NCBI GenBank assembly: GCA_017398625.1
Contig: JAFQFP010000032.1
Location: 23,915 to 87,914 of the forward strand
Source: Oscillospiraceae bacterium
GTDB lineage: Bacteria > Bacillota > Clostridia > Oscillospirales > Oscillospiraceae
Length of the DNA stretch: 64,000 nt
Direction of reading: 5' to 3'
The notes beneath the pieces are model-generated. The model had not been told where the DNA came from, searched no databases, and saw only the letters and a program-made list of their open reading frames with translations. This document shows positions 52,911 to 60,720 of this stretch, one piece after another. Made by a program: the position numbers and the translations under genes. Positions within the stretch are counted from its first letter, which is position 1. Each line of letters begins with the position of its first letter.

Positions 52911-54602
52911 ATGCGCAGGCTTGCCGCCGGGCTGCTGACGCTCTTACTGCTGCTGTCGGTAACCGTCCCCGTGTTTGCCGCCCACAGCGCCCAATCCGTA
53001 CAATCCCATACCCATGTCTCCAGCGACGGCTACTGCCAGATCACGCTGAACATCAGCCTGCATTTTGACTCTGCTGTGGAGCCACTGTACTTCCCGGTGC
53101 CGGAAAAGGCAAAAAGCGTCACCCTTAACGGCTCCACAGCCCGTACCAAGCGCAGCGGCGGTGTGCTTCTGGTGAACCTAAGCCGGGTGGCAGGCGTTGC
53201 CGCCGGCAACTATACCGTCAGCATCAGCTATACATTAAAAGATACCGTCTCCCGTAATGAGCTGGATCAATTGGTTCTGACCCTGCCCATCGTGGAGGGC
53301 TTCGACTACCCTGTGGAGGCGCTGAACTTTACGGTGACCCTCCCGGGCGAATGCAGCGCCAAGCCTACCTTTACCAGCAGCTACCTGCAAACCAGTGTGG
53401 AATCCGTGATCTCTCTGGAGCGCTCCGGCGATACCATCACCGGCTCGCTGATGAAGCCGCTGAAGGATAAGGAAAGCCTGTATATGTCCCTGCTGGTAAC
53501 AGAGGAGCTGTTCCCCCAAGACCCGGTGAAGGAATTCACCGCCGGCTTGGACAACACCCTGACATGGATATTCGGTGGTCTGGCGGCGCTTTACTGGCTG
53601 CTGTTCCTGCGGTGTCTGCCCGCCCGGCGGGTCCGTGCCACCACCGCACCCGACGGCTTTACCGCAGGAGATCTCGCCTGCGGCTTGACCGGACAGGGCG
53701 TGGATCTGACCATGCTGGTATTTTCTTGGGCTCAGCTTGGCTATATTCTGATCCATCTGGACGATCACGGCAGAGCCATCCTTCACAAGCGAATGGATAT
53801 GGGTAACGAGCGCAGCGCCTTTGAGGTGCAGACCTTCCGCAGCCTGTTCGGTAAGCGAAAAATGGTAGACAGCACCAGCTACCACTACGCCCAGCTCTAC
53901 CGTAAGCTTCAAACCAAACGCCCCCATGCCCGGGATCTGTTCCGGAAGGGCTCCGGAAATCCTGCCGTGGTGCACATTCTCTGCACCCTCAGCGGATTCT
54001 TCTGCGCCATGTCTCTGGGCAGAGCCATTGCCGGTGATGCCCTGCTTGCCGGCGTTCTTGTGGCACTGATTGCGTTGCTTGGCGGCGCTGCCGCATGGCT
54101 GCTGTTTCGCTTCCCCCGGGGTATGCACCTGCGGGAACGGATCGATCTGTTTCTTGCTCTGGGAGCGCTGGTGCTTTGGCTGGCTCTGGGCGGCTTTGCC
54201 GCAAGCTTCCTAACGGCGCTGTACATGGTGCTGTTCCTCATTTTCATGGCGCTGGCTGCTGCCTACGGCGGACAGCGTACCCCCATCGGCAAGCAGACCC
54301 AAGGGCAGATCTTGGGCTTGCACTGGTATCTGTTCTCCGCTTCCAAGGCAGACCTGCGCCGCATCAGCAAGCGCAACCCGGAATACTTCTTCCAGCTTGC
54401 CCCCTACGCGCTGGCACTGGGGCTGGACAAGCGGTTCGCCAAGCACTTCGGCGGCTCACGGCTTCGTGCCTGCCCCTATCTGACCACCGGCATGGATTCC
54501 CACATGACCGCGCTGGAATGGAGCCAGCTTATGCGCCGTGCGGTAAGCGCCATGGATGAACGCCAGCGGCGGCTTCCCTACGAGCGTCTGCTGGGCAAAT
54601 AA
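52911..54602 (+). CDS. DUF2207-like membrane protein
   Basis: A 563-residue protein with a signal peptide (cleavage near VFAAHS, about residue 22) and an external beta domain (about 25-215). It continues with a membrane helix (about 222-240), a cytoplasmic region and a second cluster of helices (about 352-455). It ends in a soluble tail that contains the DUF2207-type NPEYFFQLAPYALALGLDKRF. This is a conserved feature of these proteins, whose function is unknown. The second of two closely placed ATGs (52911) is chosen because AAAGGAGG lies 7 bases before it; the first (52905) is too close. Confidence 0.75.
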   Translation: MRRLAAGLLTLLLLLSVTVPVFAAHSAQSVQSHTHVSSDGYCQITLNISLHFDSAVEPLYFPVPEKAKSVTLNGSTARTKRSGGVLLVNLSRVAGVAAGNYTVSISYTLKDTVSRNELDQLVLTLPIVEGFDYPVEALNFTVTLPGECSAKPTFTSSYLQTSVESVISLERSGDTITGSLMKPLKDKESLYMSLLVTEELFPQDPVKEFTAGLDNTLTWIFGGLAALYWLLFLRCLPARRVRATTAPDGFTAGDLACGLTGQGVDLTMLVFSWAQLGYILIHLDDHGRAILHKRMDMGNERSAFEVQTFRSLFGKRKMVDSTSYHYAQLYRKLQTKRPHARDLFRKGSGNPAVVHILCTLSGFFCAMSLGRAIAGDALLAGVLVALIALLGGAAAWLLFRFPRGMHLRERIDLFLALGALVLWLALGGFAASFLTALYMVLFLIFMALAAAYGGQRTPIGKQTQGQILGLHWYLFSASKADLRRISKRNPEYFFQLAPYALALGLDKRFAKHFGGSRLRACPYLTTGMDSHMTALEWSQLMRRAVSAMDERQRRLPYERLLGK

Positions 54603-54627
54603 AACCGTTGAAAGGTAGCTTACTGTC

Positions 54628-55542
54628 ATGAACAAATATCTGGATATCAACCCGGAGGTCGCCGCGGCACTGGCTGCGGGAAAGCCCGTTGTTGCTCTGG
54701 AATCCACCATCATCTCCCACGGAATGCCCTATCCCCAGAATGTGGAGACGGCGCTGAATGTGGAGCGCATCATTCGGGAAAACGGCGCGGTGCCTGCCAC
54801 CATCGCCATCATAGGCGGCCGTTTGAAGGCAGGTTTGACCGCCGAGGAGATCGAATACTTCGGTAAAAAGGGTCAGGCGATCACGAAGGCATCCCGCCGG
54901 GACTTGGCTGTGCTGTGCGCAAGGGGAGAGGACGGCGCTACCACCGTCGCCACCACTATGATCATCGCCCACATGGCAGGCATCCGGATCTTTGCCACCG
55001 GCGGCATCGGCGGTGTCCACCGGGGTGCGGAAACTACCATGGATATCTCCGCCGATCTGGAGGAGCTGGGTCATACCCCTGTGATGGTGGTCTGCGCCGG
55101 CGCGAAATCCATTCTGGATCTGGGTCTGACTCTGGAATATCTGGAGACGAAGGGCGTTCCCGTCATTGGCTACGGCACACAGGAGCTGCCTGCCTTCTAT
55201 ACCCGCCAATCCGGCTTCTCCGTGGATTACCGCATCGACACCCCCGAAGATCTGGCTGCCGCGTTCTTTGCCCAAAACGCCATGGGCTTAGGCGGCGGCA
55301 TGCTGGTGACGAACCCCATCCCGGAGGAATATTCCATGCCCGCCGAGACCATCAACGCAGCCATTGACCGCGCCATTGCCGAATGTAACGAAAAGGGCAT
55401 CCACGGCAAGCAGACCACTCCCTTTCTGCTGGCAAGAGTGGCAGAGCTCACCGGCGGCGATTCCCTTGCCTCCAACATCCGTCTGGTCTATAACAACGCC
55501 AAGGTCGCGGCACTTACCGCCGCCGCCTATGCCAAGCTGTAA
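54628..55542 (+). CDS. psuG: Pseudouridine-5'-phosphate glycosidase
   Basis: A 304-residue enzyme of normal length that splits pseudouridine 5'-phosphate into uracil and ribose 5-phosphate in nucleoside salvage. Family blocks: ALESTIISHGMPYPQN with the conserved Glu, GLTAEEIEYFGK, FATGGIGGVHRGAE and LGGGMLVTNPIPEE. The kinase PsuK that normally feeds it is not adjacent, nor is a nucleoside transporter. It starts 25 bp after the membrane-protein gene and may be transcribed with it. Confidence 0.94.
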   Translation: MNKYLDINPEVAAALAAGKPVVALESTIISHGMPYPQNVETALNVERIIRENGAVPATIAIIGGRLKAGLTAEEIEYFGKKGQAITKASRRDLAVLCARGEDGATTVATTMIIAHMAGIRIFATGGIGGVHRGAETTMDISADLEELGHTPVMVVCAGAKSILDLGLTLEYLETKGVPVIGYGTQELPAFYTRQSGFSVDYRIDTPEDLAAAFFAQNAMGLGGGMLVTNPIPEEYSMPAETINAAIDRAIAECNEKGIHGKQTTPFLLARVAELTGGDSLASNIRLVYNNAKVAALTAAAYAKL

Positions 55543-55551
55543 AAGAATTCA

Positions 55552-55589
55552 GGGTCTGTTGCAAAGCGCTGCAACAGACCCTTTCTTTA
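55552..55589. terminator. Bidirectional terminator after psuG
   Basis: An 11-bp stem GGGTCTGTTGC / GCAACAGACCC followed by TTTCTTT, between convergent genes. Confidence 0.85.
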
Positions 55590-56129
55590 TTCATTATAAA
55601 ACAGCAGAGAGTACCATGTGACCACATGTTCCCCGTACTGAAAGCCCAAGCCTAAAGTTTCCAGCGTAGGGATCAGATTGATGCCGTGGCTTTCGATGCA
55701 GGGGTGCATCTTCCCCGGCAGGCGGCAGGGAAGCCCGTCGGGATAGGCACAGCGCTCACACACCGCGCATGCCTCCGTGGAGAGGATATACGGCTTGACC
55801 CCCAGCTCCCGAAGAATATCCCGCACCTGATTGGTGATCCGCTCATGACCGCCGCGGGTGGCAAGAGCAGAGTCCATGTTTCCAATGTCCTCACATTCCG
55901 TCACCGTGCCGATCAGCAGACATTTTTGGAAGCTGCGGCACTTTTTTTCACATTCCTCCACACTGCCCACTGCCGGGGGACACGCCCAAGTCTTTCCGTA
56001 CATGGGACACTCCGTTTCGCAGACCTGGCGCACCCGCCGGGAAAATTCCAGCGCCGCCGGATCGATGCTGCTGTAGATATACAGGGGAAGCTCTGCCAGC
56101 TTCTCCTCCAGCGCCTGCCATTGGATCAT
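55587..56129 (-). CDS. DUF2284 predicted metal-binding protein
   Basis: A 180-residue cysteine-rich protein. The cysteines occur as CETECPMYGKTWACPP, CEKKC and CAVCERCAYPDGLPCRLP, with a final HPCIES, the pattern of DUF2284. It probably binds iron-sulfur or another metal. Function is unknown. The start overlaps the stop of the phosphatase gene by four bases (ATGA), so they are coupled. Confidence 0.88.
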   Translation of the reverse strand: MIQWQALEEKLAELPLYIYSSIDPAALEFSRRVRQVCETECPMYGKTWACPPAVGSVEECEKKCRSFQKCLLIGTVTECEDIGNMDSALATRGGHERITNQVRDILRELGVKPYILSTEACAVCERCAYPDGLPCRLPGKMHPCIESHGINLIPTLETLGLGFQYGEHVVTWYSLLFYNE

Positions 56130-56557
56130 GCAAATTCCTCCAAAATCGCCCGGCAGCCCTCACACAGATCCTCCCATGTGCGGCGGAAATCCCCGGTGTA
56201 CCAAGGATCTGCCACCTCCCGGTCCAGCAGAGGACGGATCTTATCGGAATGGCCGGGGAACATCCGCTGCAAATACCGGGCGTTGCTGTCGTCCATGTAA
56301 TAGATGCGGTCATAGTACCCATAGTCGGCACGGGTGATCTGCCGGGCGGTCTTGCCCTCGCAGCCGATGCCGTGGCTGGCAAGCTCCCTCCGGGCAGGGC
56401 CGTAGACCCGGCAGCCGAGGGCTTCCTGTGTCACCGCCGCCGAAGCGATCTCAAATTCCGCTTCCCGCCCCGCTTTTCGCACCATATCCTTCAGAATAAA
56501 CTCCCCCATAGGACTGCGGCAGATATTGCCGTGGCAGACAAATAAAATCTTTATCAT
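56126..56557 (-). CDS. Low-molecular-weight protein tyrosine phosphatase
   Basis: A 143-residue phosphatase with the P-loop FVCHGNICRSPM (nucleophile Cys8, Arg14) right at the N-terminus and the general acid Asp in VADPWYTG near the C-terminus. The start ATG 56557 has GAGGG upstream. It may reverse tyrosine or arginine phosphorylation. It heads a leftward pair with the DUF2284 gene. A truncated second copy of its first codons and leader lies at 59325-59400, at the far side of the AT-rich island. Confidence 0.93.
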   Translation of the reverse strand: MIKILFVCHGNICRSPMGEFILKDMVRKAGREAEFEIASAAVTQEALGCRVYGPARRELASHGIGCEGKTARQITRADYGYYDRIYYMDDSNARYLQRMFPGHSDKIRPLLDREVADPWYTGDFRRTWEDLCEGCRAILEEFA

Positions 56558-56599
56558 AAAAAGCCCTCGCTTTCTTAGGTGTATTGTAGCACATGCAGG

Positions 56600-56775
56600 G
56601 GCGTTTGGCAACGCCCCATGAATTGCCCCTTATGGCATGAATTGGCTTCGCCATGATTTGCCTGACGGCATGAATTGCGCCGGGCGCACTTATGGGGCAA
56701 TTCAAATCATGGAGCGCAGCGAGAAATCATGCCACCTGCGGCAATTCATGATGCATAGCATCTATTCATTTCGTT
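56600..56775. repeat. Array of short palindromes spaced by CATGAATTG/CATGATTTG words
   Basis: The words ATGAATTG (three times) and ATGATTTG occur in the first half. Their reverse complements CAATTCA, AAATCATG (twice) and CAATTCATG occur in the second half, with small hairpins such as GGCTTCGCC and GCGCCGGGCGC between. The whole forms one large inverted array. It looks like a genome-dispersed non-coding repeat. Confidence 0.7.
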
Positions 56776-56936
56776 TGCCCATCCTGTCGGCAGAGTTACG
56801 TATCTAAAGTAGAAGCCGAAAAACCGGCTTTTGGAAACTGCACAAACATCCGACAGCATAGGCATAAAAAATCCGCTACCTCCATTGTAGCTGCTTTTGC
56901 AGATAAGGGCGGGTAGCGGTAATTTAGGCGTAAATC

Positions 56937-56965
56937 TTGATTTCCGTGTGGTATGGGAGTATAAT
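56937..56965 (+). promoter_or_regulatory. Promoter of the island methyltransferase
   Basis: TTGATT (56937-56942), 17-bp spacer, TATAAT (56960-56965). Confidence 0.75.
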
Positions 56966-56968
56966 CAA

Positions 56969-56989
56969 TTCGACAAACTTGAATTTGAC
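56969..56989. repeat. Left inverted repeat of the methyltransferase unit
   Basis: A 21-bp word starting TTCGACAAACTT is matched by the inverted copy at 57826-57846 in 18 of 21 positions. It lies in the 5' untranslated region, just after the -10 box. Confidence 0.6.
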
Positions 56990-57038
56990 TTACAGGATAG
57001 TTCGTTAGAAAGACCTAACACAAAGGAGGAAAGCGATT

Positions 57039-57821
57039 ATGTCAGATTACTTAAACGAATTTTACACACATCATTGTGATGAGGATAAAAGATTGGCTTT
57101 TAGACATAGCCGAACGGAGTTTATTACAACGGTCAAGTATATAGAAAAGTATCTTAAAGCAGAGCATAGGATTTTAGAAATAGGTGCGGGCACAGGAGCA
57201 TATAGTCATTACTTTGCTCAACAAGGATATCCCGTTGATTCTGTTGAATTGGTAGAGCATAACATTGATATATTTAAATCCAAGACACAACCCAATGAAA
57301 GAATTACAATTAGGCAAGGGAATGCTTTGGATTTATGTGAGTTCTGCGATTCGACTTATGATATAACTTTACTTTTGGGGCCGATGTACCACCTTTATAC
57401 TGCCGAGGAACAGCTAAAGGCTATGAGTGAGGCAATAAGGGTAACTAAAAAAGGAGGTATCATCTTTGCTGCTTATTGCGGAAATGATGCAACAATCATC
57501 CAATTTGCATTACTCAAGGGGAAAATAGTTGAAGAGCCATATACACATTTGATTGATGATTCCTATAAGTGTTCTTCAACCCCCGAAGAAATATTCCAAA
57601 TGCACAGAAAAGAAGATATAGACCTTTTAATGTCTAACTTCAATGTTGAAAGATTGCACTTTATTGGAACAGATATGATTTCTCATTATTTTAGAGATAA
57701 GATTAACGAAATGTCGGATGATGTTTATAGTAGGTATTTGGATTATCATATGTATATTTGCGAAAGAGCAGATATGATTGGAGTAAGCAATCATTTCTTG
57801 GATGTTTTTAGAAAGCTATAA
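57039..57821 (+). CDS. Class I SAM-dependent methyltransferase in an AT-rich island
   Basis: A 260-residue methyltransferase with the SAM motif ILEIGAGTGAYSHYFAQQG (about residues 45-63), an acidic VELVEHN after strand 2, GNALDL and LLLGPMYHLY for motif IV, and VTKKGGIIFAAY. The substrate is unknown; a small molecule such as an antibiotic or metabolite is plausible. Codon use is AT-rich, unlike all neighbours to the left, which suggests horizontal transfer. It has its own promoter and terminator, and is framed by 21-bp inverted repeats. The start follows CAAAGGAGG. Confidence 0.85.
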   Translation: MSDYLNEFYTHHCDEDKRLAFRHSRTEFITTVKYIEKYLKAEHRILEIGAGTGAYSHYFAQQGYPVDSVELVEHNIDIFKSKTQPNERITIRQGNALDLCEFCDSTYDITLLLGPMYHLYTAEEQLKAMSEAIRVTKKGGIIFAAYCGNDATIIQFALLKGKIVEEPYTHLIDDSYKCSSTPEEIFQMHRKEDIDLLMSNFNVERLHFIGTDMISHYFRDKINEMSDDVYSRYLDYHMYICERADMIGVSNHFLDVFRKL

Positions 57822-57825
57822 CATT

Positions 57826-57846
57826 GTCAAATTCCAATATGTCGAA
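57826..57846. repeat. Right inverted repeat of the methyltransferase unit
   Basis: This word begins GTCAAATTC, ends GTCGAA, and is the inverted partner of 56969-56989 (18 of 21). It starts 4 bp after the stop codon. Confidence 0.6.
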
Positions 57847-57855
57847 CAGATAAAA

Positions 57856-57906
57856 GCAGCCGCCTCCGTGATGGAGGCGGCTGTGCTATTTGTGTCATGT
57901 TGGGGT
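57856..57906 (+). terminator. Terminator module, copy 1
   Basis: The stem AGCCGCCTCC / GGAGGCGGCT (57858-57882) is followed by GTGTCATGTTGGGG. The same stem type plus the identical 14-base tail recurs at 59158-59210 after abiH. Confidence 0.75.
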
Positions 57907-58038
57907 AATCACCTTGCGACCGCAGGAGACTTGCGAGTTTGCTTTTTACGTGTTATACTAAAGGAAAATGAAGGCAAAAAACACCGATTATGGCAGAGAT
58001 ATTTTGGCTAACAAAAGTCACGAGAGAGGTAGACACTA

Positions 58039-59142
58039 ATGAATATTACTTTTTTGGTTGGTAATGGTTTTGACAGGAATCTTGGCCTTAAAACAACATA
58101 CTCCGATTTCATTAAGTGGTATAAGAAAACCCCTCCTAAAACAGACACTTTGAAGAAATTCCGAGAATACATTAATGATAATGAGGAATTATGGTCTGCA
58201 GCAGAGGAAGAATTGGGAAAGTATACCGCACAATTCGATGCGGGTGCAGGCGCTGCGTTCTATGAGTGCCATAAAGATATTTGCGAGCATCTCGCTGAGT
58301 ACTTAAAAGGTCAGCAAAGTAAAGTTGAGCACCAAGCAATTATTGATGAAATTGAAAATGCTTTTTCACAGTTAAAGGCTCTTACTTCACCTTTTCATAC
58401 GCAGGAAAAAGCTGTGTTGGATGCTATTTATTCTAATCACAAAAGCGGAAATGTTGTTTTTAATTATATTACCTACAACTACACCGACACGCTTGACCAA
58501 TGTCTTGAAATAGTTAGAAAAAAGCAAGGACTCCTAGGCTCACATAGATACAATAATAACATCCACAATCACGCAGTCGGTGCGATTCATCATGTGCATG
58601 GCACAGTAAATGCGCAAATGGTCTTTGGTGTTAATGACAAGTCGCAAATCACCAAGCCAGAAATTTTTGACTGTGAATACGGTGATTTGTATGAGGAGCT
58701 TTTGATTAAGCAGCAGGCCAATCAAGGGTATCAAGAAAATACCGATGCGAAAGCAAAAAAACTTCTGGATGAAAGTCATATTCTGTACATATACGGAATG
58801 TCCATAGGTGCTACCGATAAATTATGGTGGGAGCGAGTTTGTACTTGGCTTGCAGGGAGTTCTGACCGTCATATCATTTTCTTCTGTTACGAAATGCCAG
58901 CAGCAGGGGTTATCGAAACAGACCGCAAAATTGCAGAACGGATAGCTCGGCGCAGAATAACACAGTATTCACAAATGGACGAGCAAAAGAAAGAAGCAAT
59001 AGAAACCAGAATACATGTTACCAATGTGAACCTTTTCCAAGGGCTTACTAATGTCGCAAAGGATGCCGCTGAGGAATACTTAGCCGCCTCCAAAGAAATC
59101 CGAGAAAAAGGAATGGAAGAGATTGTTGCTACAGTTTTGTAA
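58039..59142 (+). CDS. AbiH-family phage abortive-infection protein
   Basis: A 367-residue protein with the AbiH pattern: FLVGNGFDRNLGLKTTYSDF at the N-terminus (residues 5-24), NYTDTLDQCL, HHVHGTVNAQMVFG and the later LYIYGMSIGATDKLWW. AbiH proteins were described as single-gene abortive infection systems in Lactococcus; how they act is poorly known. The gene is AT-rich relative to the chromosome, has its own leader after the previous terminator, and lies between two copies of a terminator-like direct repeat. An AGAGAGGT ribosome site precedes the ATG. Confidence 0.88.
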   Translation: MNITFLVGNGFDRNLGLKTTYSDFIKWYKKTPPKTDTLKKFREYINDNEELWSAAEEELGKYTAQFDAGAGAAFYECHKDICEHLAEYLKGQQSKVEHQAIIDEIENAFSQLKALTSPFHTQEKAVLDAIYSNHKSGNVVFNYITYNYTDTLDQCLEIVRKKQGLLGSHRYNNNIHNHAVGAIHHVHGTVNAQMVFGVNDKSQITKPEIFDCEYGDLYEELLIKQQANQGYQENTDAKAKKLLDESHILYIYGMSIGATDKLWWERVCTWLAGSSDRHIIFFCYEMPAAGVIETDRKIAERIARRRITQYSQMDEQKKEAIETRIHVTNVNLFQGLTNVAKDAAEEYLAASKEIREKGMEEIVATVL

Positions 59143-59157
59143 TCTAAAATAGCAAAC

Positions 59158-59210
59158 GCAGCCGCCTACGATAATGTAGGCGGCTGTACTGTTTCGTGTC
59201 ATGTTGGGGG
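59158..59210 (+). terminator. Terminator module, copy 2
   Basis: The stem GCAGCCGCCTAC / GTAGGCGGCTGT is followed by CGTGTCATGTTGGGG, matching the module at 57856-57906 on the other side of abiH. Confidence 0.75.
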
Positions 59211-59324
59211 CAAAATGTGGTTGTTTTCAAAAGTAGTATGCTAGTAGTACGAACGGGGTTAAAACCTCGCAAACCCTGGTATTCGTTTGCATAGCTTGGC
59301 ATCCGTTACCTGGCGAAAAGGTTC

Positions 59325-59400
59325 CCGTGGCAAACAAATAGAATTTTAATCATAAAAACCCCCACTTTCGTAAAAATAGTATATCACAGTTAGGGAGCTA
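59325..59400 (-). pseudogene. Truncated second copy of the tyrosine phosphatase start
   Basis: Reading leftward from an ATG near 59354 gives MIKILFVCHGN, identical to the first eleven residues of the phosphatase at 56126-56557. After that the frame leaves homology and soon stops. The leader upstream of the start also aligns with 56558-56600, with several substitutions. It is a diverged remnant of a homologous gene. Confidence 0.7.
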
Positions 59401-59432
59401 TTGCAATCTGCAGTGAGGGCAGTGTTTGGGGA

Positions 59433-59461
59433 TTGATTTGCAGAGTCGCTTTGTTTATAAT
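59433..59461 (+). promoter_or_regulatory. Promoter of the FlaR-like gene
   Basis: TTGATT (59433-59438), 17-bp spacer, TATAAT (59456-59461). Confidence 0.7.
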
Positions 59462-59509
59462 AAAAATATATAGGTCGATAGGTCATGATTTATAAAAAGG
59501 GAGGTTCCT

Positions 59510-59536
59510 ATGTCTGCCCAAGAAATCGGAATTTAG
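59510..59536 (+). CDS. Eight-codon leader frame
   Basis: ATG-TCT-GCC-CAA-GAA-ATC-GGA-ATT-TAG has a far better ribosome site (AAAGGGAGG, 5 bases away) than the real gene that starts 12 bp after its stop. It could be a leader peptide used for translational coupling, or a decayed start. Confidence 0.35.
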   Translation: MSAQEIGI

Positions 59537-59548
59537 CGGGGAAAGCCA

Positions 59549-60073
59549 ATGAAAATCGCAATTATCGGATACAGCGGCTCGGGGAAGTCTACCCTCGCGC
59601 GGTCGCTGGCAAGTAAATATCAGCTGCCTGTCCTGCACTTTGACACCGTCCAGTTCCTGCCGAACTGGGAGGTTCGAGGTGACGAGGAAAAGAAAGCCAT
59701 CACAAAAGCCTTTATGGACACCAACGACCGCTGGGTCATCGACGGCAACTACTCCAAGCTGCTCTATGAGCGGCGCATGGAGGAAGCGGACACCGTGATT
59801 CTGCTCCTGTTTAACCGCTTTTCCTGCCTGCTTCGGGCATACCACCGCTATAAAAAGTACAAAAACACCACCCGCCCGGATATGGGACAGGGCTGTAATG
59901 AAAAATTCGATGTAGAATTTATGAAATGGATCTTGTGGAAGGGCAGAACAAAGCAAGCAAGGCAGCGGTATCAGAATGTGATCTCGCAATACCCCGAAAA
60001 AGCCGTGGTGATCAAGACACAGCGGCAGCTTGACCGCTATCTTCTAAGTATCGGCGAAGCCTGTTCTGCTTGA
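59549..60073 (+). CDS. P-loop kinase-like protein (FlaR / DNA topology modulation protein type)
   Basis: A 174-residue P-loop NTPase of the adenylate kinase-like group. Walker A is GYSGSGKST (7-15), followed by LPVLHFDTVQFLPNW, WVIDGNYSKLLYERRMEEAD and the Arg-rich lid RYKKYKNTTRPDMGQG. Homologues are annotated as DNA topology modulation protein FlaR, a name with weak experimental basis; a small-molecule kinase is as likely. Base composition returns to that of the chromosome, so it lies outside the AT-rich island. Confidence 0.82.
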   Translation: MKIAIIGYSGSGKSTLARSLASKYQLPVLHFDTVQFLPNWEVRGDEEKKAITKAFMDTNDRWVIDGNYSKLLYERRMEEADTVILLLFNRFSCLLRAYHRYKKYKNTTRPDMGQGCNEKFDVEFMKWILWKGRTKQARQRYQNVISQYPEKAVVIKTQRQLDRYLLSIGEACSA

Positions 60074-60092
60074 TGGCAACCCCCCCGGGGGC

Positions 60093-60121
60093 TTGCGTCA
60101 GCAGGTTTTTTCGGCTAAAAT
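60093..60121 (+). promoter_or_regulatory. Putative promoter of the ECF S component gene
   Basis: TTGCGT (60093-60098), 17-bp spacer, TAAAAT (60116-60121). A CCCCC/GGGGG palindrome lies just upstream. Confidence 0.55.
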
Positions 60122-60156
60122 GCAGGAAACTGCCAATTCAGAAAGGATGCTCCCCT

Positions 60157-60711
60157 ATGACCGCTTTGACCCCCGTAAAACGGCTCAGCCTCTGCGCCAT
60201 GTTCATCGCCCTGTGCTATGTGATCCCCCTTGCGTTCCACCCTTTTGGGTTGGGCACGGTGCTGTCTCCCATGCACATCCCCGTGCTGCTTTGCGGCAGC
60301 ATCTGCGGCGGCGGTGCCGGGTTTCTCTGCGGCATTTTGGGCCCGGTGCTTTCCAGCCTTCTCAGCGGAATGCCTCCTGTGCTGAAGCTGATCCGCATGA
60401 TCCCGGAGCTGAGCATTTACGGTCTTGCGGCAGGTCTTGCCATGCGCGCTTTCCGAACCGGTCACACCCTCGCGGATCTGTACATCAGTCTTATCATCGC
60501 CATGCTGGCAGGCCGAATCGCAGGCGGCATCGCCACCGCTGTTTTCTACGCTGCTACCTCCGGGGTCTATTCCCTTTCCCTTTGGGCAACAGGCTACTTT
60601 GTGGAGGGGCTTCCCGGCATCGCGTGCCAGCTGCTCCTTGTGCCCACTTTGGTGTTTGCTCTGGAAAAAGCCCGTCTGATCCCGCCCAGATACCCAAAAA
60701 CACTTGATTAA
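60157..60711 (+). CDS. ECF transporter S (substrate-binding) component
   Basis: A 184-residue membrane protein with five to six hydrophobic helices. The N-terminal LSLCAMFIALCYVIPLAFHP and MHIPVLLCGSICGGGAGFLCG, and later LAGRIAGGIATAVFY, are typical of ECF S components. These bind vitamins or metal-related compounds and use a shared EcfAAT module encoded elsewhere. ATG 60157 follows AGAAAGGATG. The next gene, a methyltransferase with a histidine-rich segment, starts 9 bp after its stop, so the pair suggests a metal or cofactor substrate. Confidence 0.85.
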   Translation: MTALTPVKRLSLCAMFIALCYVIPLAFHPFGLGTVLSPMHIPVLLCGSICGGGAGFLCGILGPVLSSLLSGMPPVLKLIRMIPELSIYGLAAGLAMRAFRTGHTLADLYISLIIAMLAGRIAGGIATAVFYAATSGVYSLSLWATGYFVEGLPGIACQLLLVPTLVFALEKARLIPPRYPKTLD

Positions 60712-60720
60712 GGAACGATT

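Larger units (their letters stand above)
56558..57038. other. Upstream region with a repeat array and the island's left edge
   Basis: From left to right: the phosphatase leader, a repeat array (56600-56775), small hairpins, an imperfect stem around CCGCTACC / GGTAGCGG (about 56870-56920) and the methyltransferase promoter. No gene is seen. Confidence 0.7.
59143..59548. other. Right edge of the island
   Basis: Contents: terminator module copy 2 (59158-59210), a stretch of unknown sequence (59211-59325), a truncated copy of the phosphatase start (59325-59400), and the promoter and short leader frame of the next gene. Confidence 0.65.

Noticed and set aside
56600-56775. The repeat array considered as a CRISPR array
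   Set aside because: The repeated word is only about 8 bases, its orientation reverses half-way, spacing is irregular, and no cas gene is near.
57856-59210. The repeated stem modules considered as integron attC sites
   Set aside because: They are simple terminator-like stems without the unpaired bases and core sites of attC, and there is no integron integrase in the window.
60073-60156. Leader of the ECF S component considered as a riboswitch
   Set aside because: Only a short C/G palindrome and a promoter fit in the 83 bp; there is no room or conserved core for a known riboswitch.
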